This document shows, piece after piece, positions 11,899 through 22,702 of a stretch of DNA of 64,000 nucleotides. A program made the translations under genes and the position numbers. Under the pieces are notes generated by a model. The model made no database searches and had not been told where the DNA came from. It worked only from the letters and a program-made list of their open reading frames with translations. Within the stretch, counting starts at the first letter, position 1. Every line of letters begins with the position of its first letter. The stretch is from Endothia cerciana (Eukaryota > Ascomycota > Sordariomycetes > Diaporthales > Cryphonectriaceae): NCBI GenBank assembly GCA_026119935.1, contig JALRMH010000021.1:434001-498000 (forward strand). Direction: 5' to 3'.

Positions 11899-12370
11899 AA
11901 ACGGATCCATGGCGATGCATTCGACTGCGAACGTAGCACCGCCATGACCATCTTTGGCACCCTCTTGATGTCCATTGCTTGTTGTTGGGCCAGCCTCGAC
12001 TCCTCGTCCATGCACCCCAGGTCTTGGCATGGAAGATAGGGCCCGAACTTACCGCATCTGGCGTCAAGAGGCTGTTGCCGCGAATGCCACACACTGCCCG
12101 CCATGCAAGCACTGACTCACTGAACATATGCAAGTCATGGACTCTTACCCTTTGCTTCTTGGAACTGGTGTCCTGCGAGGGATTGGTCACTATGGCAGGG
12201 GATACGTGGTAAACCCATTGGAGGACGACCATGCCTCCGCAGGTCCTCATACGGGCAACATGTCTTGCCTTTCAAGTCTTTCGAAGTCCATTCAGGAATG
12301 GAATGGAACGGACGTCCAGGAGGCCTGGCCCGCGCCGCCGGGCTGCAACAGAGCTCTCAAGACATCACAC

Positions 12371-12383
12371 GTGGGGCCTGGGG
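12371..12383 (+). promoter_or_regulatory. paired CreA/Cre1-type carbon-catabolite sites
   Basis: GTGGGG and CTGGGG, both fitting the SYGGRG consensus, lie within 13 bp of each other about 345 bp before the LPMO ATG. Close pairs of such sites are what CreA/Cre1 usually needs for glucose repression of biomass-degrading genes. The match is to a short degenerate motif, so chance is possible. Confidence 0.35.
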
Positions 12384-12539
12384 GTCCGGCCGGCCAGTTA
12401 TAGAGAGCAGCAGCGGAATTCTGGTGGACCTGAAAGGGTGTCGTCGCCATCTCATTGATGGAAGTCTTCTCGCAACGGGGCGGGCCTCTTGGGGGACAAG
12501 CCTAACATGGTACTTGTCACGGCTAGCATGCTGTCCATG

Positions 12540-12546
12540 TATAAAT
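12540..12546 (+). promoter_or_regulatory. TATA-like box of the LPMO gene
   Basis: TATAAAT lies about 180 bp before the LPMO start codon, a reasonable position for a regulated fungal gene. Confidence 0.4.
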
Positions 12547-12724
12547 GGAGTTGTGATTCTATTCTCTGAAGCCTGCCTGGTTCTTACTGAGTTTAAATAC
12601 GGACAACGCAGATCCACTAGCCGTAGAGCTGTGATCTGCTCCTCCTCCCAGGGCTTATTCCTGGTTGTCTCGGCTCCTTACTACTGAACGTTACTATAGA
12701 AACCGATCTACAGACGATATAATC

Positions 12725-14087
12725 ATGGCTATCCTGTCCCGATCCCTGCTCGGCGCCCTCGCCGCCACCACCACTGTCATCGCCCACAGCCATGTGAACA
12801 ACCTCGTCATTGACGGCGTCTGGTGGCAAGGCTATGATCCCACTGTCGACCCATACCTATCTGATCCTCCCATCGTGGTAGGCTGGACAGCCGACGATAC
12901 CGATAACGGCTTCGTCGCTCCGGACGCTTATCAGACCGGAGACATCATCTGGTGGGTTCATACGATGATAATATTTCTTTTCTGGGTTGTTTCGAGATCC
13001 ATCTCTCTTCTTGCGACGCTACTTTGGCGGCTGCAAGTCTACCGAGACCTTTCGGTGCAGTTTCAGGCGACCCTCTCCTGTTTCCCCCTTCTTCAAAGAA
13101 GTGGTTTAGTTCTCTGACAATCGAGTTAGCCACAAGAATGCGACACCCGCGGGCGGCCACGCGACTGTGGTCGCTGGGCAGTCGATCTCGATCCAGTGGG
13201 CGGTGCCCTGGCCCGACAGCCACAAGGGCCCGATGCTGGACTACCTAGCCGCGTGCAACGGCGACTGCGAGACCGTAGACAAGACGGCCCTGGAGTTTTT
13301 CAAGATCGACGAGGTGGGCTACATCAACGGCTCGGACCCGGGCATCTGGGGCGATGATGTCTTCATCAACAACAACAGCACCTGGCTCGTGCAGATCCCA
13401 GAGGACATCCTCCCGGGGAACTACGTCCTACGGACGGAGATCATCGCGCTGCACAGCGCCGGAAGCGAAGACGGCGCGCAGAACTACCCACAATGCTTCA
13501 ACCTCGAGATTTCGGGGACGGGCACCCTGCTGCCGAGCGGAACGTACGGGACCGACCTGTATCACGAGACGGACCCTGGGATTATGTATGCTGAACAGCC
13601 CTCCCCTCGATGTTTCATCTTTCTCAAAAGCAGTGTGCACTCTGGTTCAGTCTTGAAGCTAATCAACCTATCCCTCAGCTACAACATCTACGTCACGTCC
13701 GAGAACTACACCATCCCCGGGCCAACGCTGTACAGCGGCTTTCCCAGCTCCATGGAGCAGACCAGCTCGACCGCCACGGTGACGAGCTCCGCGGTCGTGC
13801 CGGGCGCGGCGAGCTCGAGCACGTCGTCGGCCGCGAGCACGTCTGCCACCACGACGGCCAGCTCGGCGGGGACGACCTTATCGTCGAGCACGGTCGTGAG
13901 CACCACGACGACGCCGGTGACCACCAGCACGCCGGCCCTGGCCACGACGGCCACGACAGCCAGCTCGGGGGCGACCGGTGGCCAAAGCCTTTACGGGCAG
14001 TGCGGAGGAAGTGGGTGGGCGGGGCCGACGAGGTGTGCGGATGGGACCTGCTCAACGGAGAATGCGTACTATGCCCAGTGTCTCTGA
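12725..14087 (+). CDS. AA9 lytic polysaccharide monooxygenase with C-terminal CBM1, 3 exons
   Basis: Exons 12725-12951, 13130-13585 and 13679-14087; introns 178 nt (GTGGGT, phase 2) and 93 nt (GTATGC, phase 2). The product has 363 residues. AA9 enzymes are secreted copper enzymes that oxidatively cleave cellulose and other beta-1,4-glucans. The signal peptide is residues 1-20; cleavage exposes His21 (HSHV), the N-terminal copper-brace His. The second brace ligand is His86 in the CHKNATPAGGHA segment, and the axial Tyr is Tyr195 in AQNYPQCFN. The DPGIIYNIYV segment and YTIPGP end the catalytic domain. A Ser/Thr/Ala linker (~250-325) joins it to a family 1 cellulose-binding module with YGQCGG, RC, TC and final QCL, giving four Cys. 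A start 60 nt upstream is in frame, but it would bury the signal peptide. Confidence 0.95.
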
Positions 14088-14509
14088 GGTGACGGACCGA
14101 GTGTGTCCTAGCGAGGTTTCCCGTTGATAATTACGGAAAGGATTGGTGGGCGAACGCTACACTTCAAGCTGCTCACAATCTGTATTTCAGGTCCACGCTT
14201 CTTTTCAGCTCTTGTAAACAGCTTCGATTCTGACTCTGAAGGTGGCTTCCCTGAGCCCTTGTTAAATGATTACCCGCGGAAAACAGGTATTTGCCTGAGT
14301 AACCAAGTCCATCATCATTATCGTCATCACTGCCGCCGCCCCCAAAACCTTCAAGCAGAAAATAAGAAAACTGCCGTCTCTCTATTTAAATGTTCAACTC
14401 GATTGACCCATTCCCCCGAGATACTTTTATCCCGTCCGTTCGTGCCCAGTCACCAACCGCTCTGATGTTTCTTGTACGAGCCACGGCCAAGTTCACATTG
14501 TGTGCCGCC
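14088..14509. other. intergenic between the LPMO and the small Cys-rich ORF
   Basis: Holds the LPMO 3' untranslated region. No gene seen. Confidence 0.5.
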
Positions 14510-14806
14510 CTAGCCGCGGGCAGACTCCGAGGAATAATAAGGCGGCGGGCAGTCCGCCTGACTAAATAATTTACGGCGGCAATTTGCTTCACACAAGGCC
14601 GTGTCATTGCATCTGGCCGGGCCGGCATCTCCTATGATGGTGTCCAACTGCCCACCGCAGGTGCCTGCTTGTCGAGCATCAGGTGCATAGCCCCGTATTT
14701 CGCACGGTCCCCTGACCGTGGGACAGCAAGCAAATTCGTGCACGTCATTGTACGAAATCTCGTGGCAGTCGGGACATTTGGTACCCCAGCAGATTAGGAT
14801 GCACAT
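14510..14806 (-). CDS. small cysteine-rich hypothetical protein (98 aa, 12 Cys)
   Basis: Single frame of 98 codons in which 12 residues are Cys (2, 6, 11, 14, 27, 28, 35, 50, 66, 72, 76, 86), far above chance. The N-terminus has a C-x3-C-x4-C-x2-C pattern that could bind zinc (KCPDC), and there is a CC pair at 27-28. There is no convincing signal peptide, so a cytosolic zinc-binding protein fits better than a secreted effector. Many ascomycetes carry small orphan proteins that begin MC-x-n and have this look. The frame could also be the first exon of a longer gene. Function unknown; whether it is coding is moderately supported by Cys density only. Confidence 0.45.
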   Translation of the reverse strand: MCILICWGTKCPDCHEISYNDVHEFACCPTVRGPCEIRGYAPDARQAGTCGGQLDTIIGDAGPARCNDTALCEANCRRKLFSQADCPPPYYSSESARG

Positions 14807-16031
14807 GGTGACTCGGTGTAGACGTGCAGGATTTTTGACGTACAGAAGGGCTGCTTTCTCTCTTTCTCTCTCTCTTGGAGGCTAGCTTACCTATTGAAGC
14901 AGAAGTAGGCTTATTGGTGAAGTGTTTAGTATTGTGATTGTAAGTAAGAGGAGTGTTCTGATTATTATTGCATCAGTGCACTCAATTGATTCTGGACATT
15001 GGTGTTTATGTATAATGAGCGTGATTCGTGAGTGGACCTGTACCCAGCTGCCGAATCCTTGTCGCATGCTGTCGAACCTAATGAAGCTTTGTATGATTTT
15101 AGCGTGGCTAGAGGAGAAAGGGACAAGGGAGGATGGTTCTTTCAGTGTAGTTGCAATAGAAATAGGTGACCCTAGGTTTTAGAAGGGGTACTAGTGCCTA
15201 GAGGCCCATTGTAAATGCATCTACATTGGCAACTATGGCTTTGTCTTTCGAATGAGTTTTCTTGTCCTAAACGATAATGATATTTTCCATGAGCGAGAAA
15301 CAAGTAGCTACAACACCCATTCATCACTGACTATTCTACGTAAATAGTTTCATGCCGTAAGGCCACTCTCTCAAGATGCTTTACCATATCACTCCACGGA
15401 GTGCTCTTAGCCTGCTCATACCCGTGAACCGACCCTCGTCACTCATTGTTCTGTGAGCTGCCCAGGTGGAGGGGTGGGCAACGTGCGAGCCACTGGCTAC
15501 TGTCGTCATGTCGGCGGACATGGCTGAGAGCTAACCCCCCATGTCACTGACGAAGCAGTGTCATTGCGATACACCAGGGCGTTTATGCGTCTTCGCATTG
15601 CCCCCGAGTAACCCATAACGTTGCAGTTCCGCCAGCGTCGAAGTGTTCCTCCTCATCTTGTTCGTCGTTTTAAAAACGCATGGGCAAATCTGAGTGTGGA
15701 GTGGTCTCAGTACCGCCATGGGGGCGAGGGTATTACGGTGCGTATTGGACAGTGGAAGTACGGAGAGCGTACCGGCCATAGGAATTATGAGAGGTGACGA
15801 GCTTGAGAATGCAGTTCGAACCCAGTTCGAACTTGATCCAAATACTTTGAATTTGAAAGAGTATAGTGCTAGTACACTTGTATTCAAATTATTACCGGAT
15901 GCTATACTTTCGGCCTACTCGGCCAGATTGCCTCCTTTAGATCAGATCTTATCTCCAAGCTGTCTATTCACATAAATTTAAATCCCCTTGAACACCAAGA
16001 ATCGCCTGACCAGTACTCATCCACACGCTTT
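14807..16031. other. intergenic, no gene seen
   Basis: About 1.2 kb of AT-rich sequence with a short CT-rich stretch near 14856-14874. A direct repeat of a TTCGAAC core occurs at ~15814-15831. The reading frames at 15561-15887 and 15694-15975 overlap on opposite strands and look non-coding. Confidence 0.45.
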
Positions 16032-19000
16032 CTACTCGTCATCTTCAGCAGCAGCCTTCTCGACAAGGTAATACCGATCGTGACCCGCCTCATGGTTGTG
16101 ATCATGCTCGATAGCCACCTTGTTGAGCGACAACAGCGCGTTCTCCAGGATGGTATCCTTCTTGTGCCTGTCCTTCCGTCCAAGGTCGTTGAGCCACTGG
16201 ATCTTATTCAGGATGTAATAGATGATGGCGATGAAGATAGTGACGCCGATAGAATAGGCCCAGACGAGCACGACGGTGACAATATCCGTCCACCCGTTGC
16301 TGCTGTTCTTGAAGGAGTCGCTGGGGTGCGTGTACATCACACCGCCACCGCTGCCAGACAGCCAGCCGAACAGACAGAAGATCGTGGCAAGAACATCGAC
16401 CACGAAGATGGCGCCCACGAGCTGCCACGAGGGCCACGTCTTACCGCCGCGGGTGACGAATATGAGCCAGTTCTCCGTAAGGGCGATTTCGAGGAAGAGG
16501 ACCTCCTGGATGGATCCGAAGTTCTGGATGATACCGCCGTTCGTGAGGAACATTGTGCCACGCACAATCCAGGTCGCGACAGCGAGGAGCGCTCCGAGAA
16601 TCACACTGATCACCCAGATCTTGCTGAGTTGCCACTCGACCGGTCTCGGCTCGACGTGCGCGTTATCGTAAGCAACTGCGACGGTGGCCAAGTCTGCGAA
16701 GAGGGCGATGAAGACAATGAGGTCGGGACGGACCGTCTCGTTCAGGATGATCATCGACGTGGTGAGGTAGATCTCGAGATGGAGACAGAGGGCAATACGG
16801 TATTGGATATAAGCCTTCATCCGCTGGAAAATCTGTCGGGCTGTCTTGATGGAGAGAATTATCGTGCTCAGTCCAGGGGCCAGGAACACGATATCAGCTG
16901 CGGCTTGAGCGGCCTCTGATGAACCTTCGACAGCAATACCACAGTCGGCTTTCTTGAGGGATGGAGCGTCATTGACACCTGGCGGAAAGCGATTAGCACG
17001 TTGGGTTCTTTTACACAAAATGGTTGCATTGAGATCAAGCTTACCATCGCCAGTCATGGCAGTCAGGGAGCCTCTCTGTTGTAGCATCTCCACGACCTGG
17101 TACTTGTGCTCTGGGAAGACCTCTGCGAAGCCGTCGGCGCGCTCGATGAGGTCATGCTGGAGGGCACCAGATAGACCGGAGTTAAACAGCTTGTTGGCGT
17201 TGTAGACCTTTGTTCCCATGCTAAGCATTTTGCATCTAAAATATATTTTGTTAGTAAAAAATGCTTGCATAGGATTAGAGGCAGCTAGAGCGTGATCGCT
17301 TACGTTTCCTTGGCAATGGCGATGGCATCACCAGTCAGCATCTTCACGGGAACACCTGAAAAGCGGTCAGCGAGCCAATCTCAGGCAAATGCGTCTATTG
17401 AATCGGAACTTGCCCAAAGCCTGGGCCTCGAGAATCGTCTGAGCAGTGTCCTCACGCGGCGGATCAAACATGGAGATCATGCCCAGCAGTTGCCAAGGCT
17501 CTTTGTTCTTCTTGACAGCCACACCCAGGGACCGAAAGCCTCGAGCAGCAAACTCCTTTGCCTTCAGGTTGTACAGGTTACGGACCTCCTCAGTGGTGTC
17601 GGCAAGCTGGACAACAGCTCTTGGTGCGCCCTTGGCACAGATGTACTTGTCGTTCCCGAGACGACATTCGCAAGTGATGCGCTTCGAGACGGGGTCGAAT
17701 GGTGTGAACTTGTCCGTAATCCAACCCTGGCGGAGGATCTCGCGAGCCTTGGGGTACCGCTTCAAGGTTAAGATAGTGATTTTGTCGATAGGATCCAATG
17801 ACTGGATGTTGTGAGAACTGGCAAGCGCTGCCACGGCCATCATCCAGTTGACATCTTGCCCTTCGGCAACGTATGGTTCACGGATGGATAGCTTGTTTGC
17901 GGTCAGTGTGCCAGTTTTGTCAGAACACAGCACATTGACACCCTGCCATCAAAATTCGTTAGTGGCGAGTTACAAGACGGGATTGTAGTCAGGGACAACT
18001 AACAGCCAGGGATTCGATGGCGGTCAGCTTCTGGACGATTGCCTTCTGCTTTGCCAAGTAAGCAGCACCGACAGCCAACGTGGTCGTAGTGACAACAGGC
18101 AGACCGACAGGAACCCCAATGATGAACAGCACCAAGGCGTAGTCAAGAAGCGTTTGCACGCCAGGAGAGGCAATGTGGATGTGTCGGAAGAAGCCACCGG
18201 TCCAAGCCGCCAGGATCCAGAACATGACCAGAACAAGCAGAGATGTCCCAATGGTGTCCATGACCTGCTTGAAATGCCCGACATCCTTTGTGCCCGATAC
18301 CAGACTGGCAGTCCTACCGACAAATGAGTACTTTGCCGATGTTGTCACGATGGCATAAGCCCTGCCCCGCTTGCATCCTGTGGTGTAGTAAACACCATCG
18401 CCCATGAATTTATCAACAGCGAGAGATTCTCCAGTAATCGCGGACTGGTCTGTGTCGTTACTGTCAGTTCCGCAATTGCGGGTCGAAGCTTATGCGAGAT
18501 GTTACTCACCGCAAGCAATGAGAGAGACACCATAGTGTATAGAGCCCGCATCGTCATCATCCTCGACCTCCTTTCCGTCTTTGTCATCGCCGTTGGGTTC
18601 ATTAGCTGCATCGGGGTCGAATTTGTCTTCGTTCTTCAACTTCTTGAATTCTTCGAAGTCTTGAGGTGTGTTGTAGTCGCAGATCAGCTGGCAGTCGCCG
18701 GGGATGGTTTGACCTTCTTGCAGAATGACCTAATTAAGAAAATCAGCTCATGTAAACGCGGAATGTTTCAGGGCTACCAGGCACTCACAATGTCACCGGG
18801 AACCAGTTCTCTGGCCAGGATAATCTGTTCTTGACCATCCCGTACAACAGTAGTCTTCATAGCAATATCACCCTTGAGGCTAGCAACGACATCCGCTGCC
18901 TGTTTCTCTTGATAATATCCGACGAACGCGTTGAGGAGCAGAATGCCCACGATTACACCGAAATCAATCCAGTCGTTCAGACCAACAGCGAGCAGGGCCG

Positions 19001-19521
19001 CGATTTCCATAACTGCGACAAGGGAACATAGTTTCAGCATTTTGCCGCACGCCTTGGTTCCGCCACTCAACTTAGGGGTGCTCTCGTCACTCACCATACA
19101 GGATTGGTCCCTCAAAGAACGACAAGAACTTTCGGAACTGGTTTTCTTTCTCGGCAGTAAGCTCATTCCAGCCAAAACGCCTCCGCCTCTCTGCGACTTC
19201 ATTGCTGCTGATTCCTGCGTGAATGTCGGTTTCGAGCCAATGTGGCGGAGCCCTGCCTTCGTGTCCATCCTGTTGGGCGTCGAACGCTGGCTCATCGCTC
19301 TTCCAGAATTTCCACCACGCGACGGGTTTCTTGTCCCCCTCGTCTCCTGCGCCGCGGTTTTGTCCACTGGCATCGAAGGTAGTGACGAAATGGTCCAGTG
19401 CCTCATACTCTCCGAGGTCTTTCCCGCCGGTGCCTTCGAGGCCGCCGCTGCTCGAACTGTGGTCTAAGGCATTGGCCTCGACGTCGTCGTCCGGATGTTG
19501 TCTGTGGTGACCGAGAGCCAT
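16032..19521 (-). CDS. P3A-type plasma-membrane H+-ATPase, 8 exons
   Basis: Minus-strand exons 19521-19095, 19012-18789, 18729-18510, 18449-18004, 17942-17414, 17355-17304, 17235-17045 and 16978-16032 give 1011 residues with the frame closed throughout. The enzyme pumps protons outward at the cost of ATP and energises nutrient uptake. Visible landmarks: LTAEKENQF before the first membrane helix, the TGES loop of the actuator domain (296-299), the IGVPVGLP helix-4 motif, phosphorylation site DKTGT with Asp447, KGAP of the nucleotide-binding domain, MLTGDA, hinge TGDGVNDAP (694-702) and the FADLATVAVAYDN helix that holds the proton-binding Asp. Compared with classical Pma1, it has an acidic insert at ~235-283 just before TGES, and its tail is different; it is probably a second isoform. 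Most introns are 58-82 nt; the fifth uses a GC donor. The start is the ATG giving a usual acidic N-terminus. Confidence 0.93.
17356..17413 (-). other. non-canonical GC-AG intron inside the H+-ATPase gene
   Basis: Read on the minus strand, exon 5 ends GCT TTG G and the next bases are GCAAGT; the acceptor is TTTTCAG. Splicing there gives ALG-VPVKMLTGDA, the conserved order of P3A pumps. The nearest GT (GTTCCG, 4 nt further) would shift the frame. GCAAGT is the preferred form of GC donors. Confidence 0.75.
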
Positions 19522-22500
19522 GGTCGCGTCAGACAGCCTCGAAAAAAAGTGTCCAGACAGGTCAAGATCGATCAGAGCAAGCCTCACTTCCCACAGTTTC
19601 TGTGACCCGAAGCTACGCAAGAGCGAGCGGGAAGTCTCATATGCTATGCAACGAGAGGGGACCAGGTATTAAAAAGCACTACATAGAGGCCCTAGATGAT
19701 CGGCGCGGCACCTTTTATCCCTCATAATGGAATTGAGCAAACTCTGATTCGCGTGCCCGGTCCTGCCGGCTCGCCCTTTCGGAACAAAGCCCTAGGCGAT
19801 CAAGATAACATCATAACTCTGTGGCTCGCTCCGGACCATTTAAACGCGCATGGTCCACAGCCGGGCCTCCATGGAGCCCTTAGGGCTCGTCCAGGCGTCG
19901 AGGGGCTTCGGATGTAGCCATTGACATAGCGTGCGTCAACGCGCCAGTCCGCTTATGTCGTGCCCTAATGCCGTCGTATCCGCTCGGGCGGCCTTTCTTT
20001 CTCCAGGAGCCCTTCTTTGGGTGTCTACAGGCCCCGGCGCGCTCTGTTCGTACTACTATGATAGGGCAGGCAATCAAGGAAGATGCTGACAAGCAATCCG
20101 GTAGTTCCGGTGATCGCCTTGGGCTTCTGCTCAATCTCGGTGTCGCGTGAGCGGCTCAGCGGCTCCACATGCGAGCGCCGTCATAGTGCATGGTTTTCAG
20201 GTTTCCGGGGCCCACACTATGTAGATCCTAACGTTGTTTCCGAATGCTTGTTTCCGCGCGGCGGCCGTATCAAGCAGAAAAGAGAGGAAAGACGTCAAAC
20301 CCAGCACTCACAGAGCTCTTGCTCACGACAACAAGAGGACAGAAACCCCCAGGCTAGAAATAGTCAGAAGCCCCCTGACTGTTAGGAACATACTTCCGAA
20401 ACCTTGTCTTAGGATCTTAAGCCTGTGTTGGACAGAAGCTTGGACAGGAGCTCGAAAGATCTCGACAATGAAACTGATCCGGTAGGGCTTTGCATTGACC
20501 GAGGGCCGACCACTAGGACTTGAGGCGGGCCACTTTGTCCAACGCCTCGGGCAGTATCCTTCCTCTGGAACGACTCGCGTGTTGATTCTTAGGGCTCGAT
20601 GCCCATCGTTTCTCCAGGAAAGTAATCCGGACGTGCTGAACTATTTTGTAAAATCGCGCAAGGCGATGCATCCCGTGTCGGCCGGCGCAACTTCTGGGAA
20701 TAGGGCGGCATCCTTCTGACTTGGGGACCGGCCGGACCGAGCACGGCCAACCAGAGTCCTCCGTCGGCCAAATTCGAAGGCGAATGCCGCGAGCCCCCTC
20801 CGTTGATGGACCCTTCTGTTGTGGATGCGTGTGGCGGAACTGCTTTTGCCCTGTGAGCACTAGGCTAGAGGACGGAACTGTGCATTCTCCTATCAGGGCC
20901 CTTTGCATGTCGTCCATAAATCGTCGGCACGATACGCAGGTACTGAGGTTCTGCGGATCGGATCGGGAAGAGCCCCGGCTAGCTTGGCGGAAAAGCTTGT
21001 CGGAAAAGCTTGTCTCGATCTGCATATCTCGAAGAACGTCTGGCTCGGCCACGCGCGATTATAAGAGGGGAATCTGCCTCTGGTTAAAACCGTCTTAGTC
21101 GGCAACACTCTGACTTTGCCCCATTGCTTGCATGCACTCTTTCGTTCCCCCCTACTCAGGTGTTCAATACTACTACACATGTACAGTAGAGCTCATCGTT
21201 CGTTGCGTCGAACCCCTACAGCTGCGAGGCATGTTCGACGGGCTTCGTGCAAATTTCCGCTCCACTCTAGGCACCTTAGGTTACTTTTGAGTCAATCGCT
21301 GGGTCATGAGCTGGGAAGAGGTCTGACCAGCTTTCGCTTCTCACTGGGAAGGTTCACAGTTCTGAGCTACCAGAGTACGTCTCAAAATGGATTGTCGGCT
21401 TCCCCGGCCGAATAATACAGTCCGAGACACGGCAGTAGAGAATAGTGCACAACAAACTGTGATCATGCGGCAGGTTTGCAAAGGTCCAACACTTGCCAGT
21501 GGAAGGCGAACAAGATCGCTGGACGGCCATTAAGCTCCCGACAGTTCCATGAGACGTCGAGTATAGTGGGGTGGATACTGGTTAAGCCCGAGTCGAACAG
21601 TGACAGGATCGGGTACGGCGAATGCACCAAGTGCTTAGCAGCCGACTCGCTACCGATGGACGACCAAAAAATTCCTTGCGGGGGCGGTGAGGCTAGCCCT
21701 GCCGCGCATGAACCTGTGCCACGCTTGGGTTAAGTTATATCGCCTCTTCCAACGGTTGCTCTCAGTCCTCGGATTCATGTGGGGAAGGGACCATGAATGC
21801 TTGCCTGGACCCTGAGCCATAGTGAGACGACGAGAAAATACAGAGCATTGGCCATACATCGGGAATGAAGCCGAGTTCTACGCCATGTCGTAACTATCTC
21901 AGCCGCAACGAGTGAAAGCTACCGCGAAGCATCCATAGATGTTGAGAAAGGAAAAGGGGGAAAAAATCGAGTTCATCTTGATTCATGAACGTTACACAAT
22001 GGTGTGGCCCAGGTCATAACAGAGCCGTTAGAAAAACAAAAACTTCCTGGTGCTGCACAATCGGATCATGTGAGGGGATGCCCGGTCTTCTGCTCTGAAT
22101 TTGCCTTCACAGAGGACGCAGGCGGATCGCTGTTGGGACAGCATGGCGCTCGCGGTTGCTATAAGTGTCACAACGCCGCCCTCGAGATGACTGGATTTCG
22201 TCTCATACTTGATGCTTTTTACCGATCACCGGTAGCTTCACTTTGCGATACCTCGGAATGATGTCTCAGATGTGATTCTCCACAAAAACGCAACGCAGAT
22301 GATGACGACCAGATCAAATTCAGAGCTCTAATGAGAGCACCTCCATATCCAGACTGCATCTCCTTTCCTCGGCGTCGCGCGAGGTTCTTGATCAGCGATG
22401 AGATATCTACGCAGCCTTAGAGTACCTTAGCACTTGCTCTATGCATGCCGAGCCTCGTCTTGTAAGCAGGGTCGGCGACTTTCCTGAATGGGCAATTCGC

Positions 22501-22702
22501 CACCGCAAAAGTGACCCGAATATTAATCCAATGAGTAATGTAAGGCCAGCTCTCGGGTTGGAGCTTCTGACCAGCAACATCTCCCCAGAGAAGCTACAAT
22601 TCCCAGGCTCAACCGTACCAGTCGTTTGCTACGATCTGTAGCCTTCCTTCATATCAGATTCGAGGCGATGCACACACGGATGAGCAGCGACGTGCATACA
22701 AT
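19522..22702. other. 3.2-kb gene-poor stretch
   Basis: Left part is the H+-ATPase promoter. The rest has moderate GC, many short overlapping frames on both strands (largest 20513-21052 minus, 179 codons) and nothing I recognise. No terminal inverted repeats, transposase motifs or strong TA enrichment were noticed. It may be decayed mobile or duplicated DNA, but I cannot show that. Confidence 0.4.

Larger units (their letters stand above)
11150..12724. other. intergenic; LPMO promoter at its right end
   Basis: About 1.57 kb. Contains a 13-base G run in a G/A-rich patch (11872-11898), two CreA-type boxes (12371-12383) and a TATA-like box (12540-12546) upstream of the LPMO. Small reading frames on both strands show no recognisable protein. 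Confidence 0.5.

Noticed and set aside
15811..15831. Possible tRNA T-arm (GTTCGAAC core)
   Set aside because: The core occurs twice as a direct repeat, and no acceptor, D-arm or anticodon stem could be matched around it.
16080..16919. 279-codon plus-strand frame opposite the last exon of the H+-ATPase
   Set aside because: Shadow of a strongly conserved sense exon; acidic and low-complexity with no recognisable fold.
20513..21052. 179-codon minus-strand frame as a gene in the gene-poor block
   Set aside because: No recognisable domain, no intron-supported extension and strong overlap with a 125-codon frame on the other strand.
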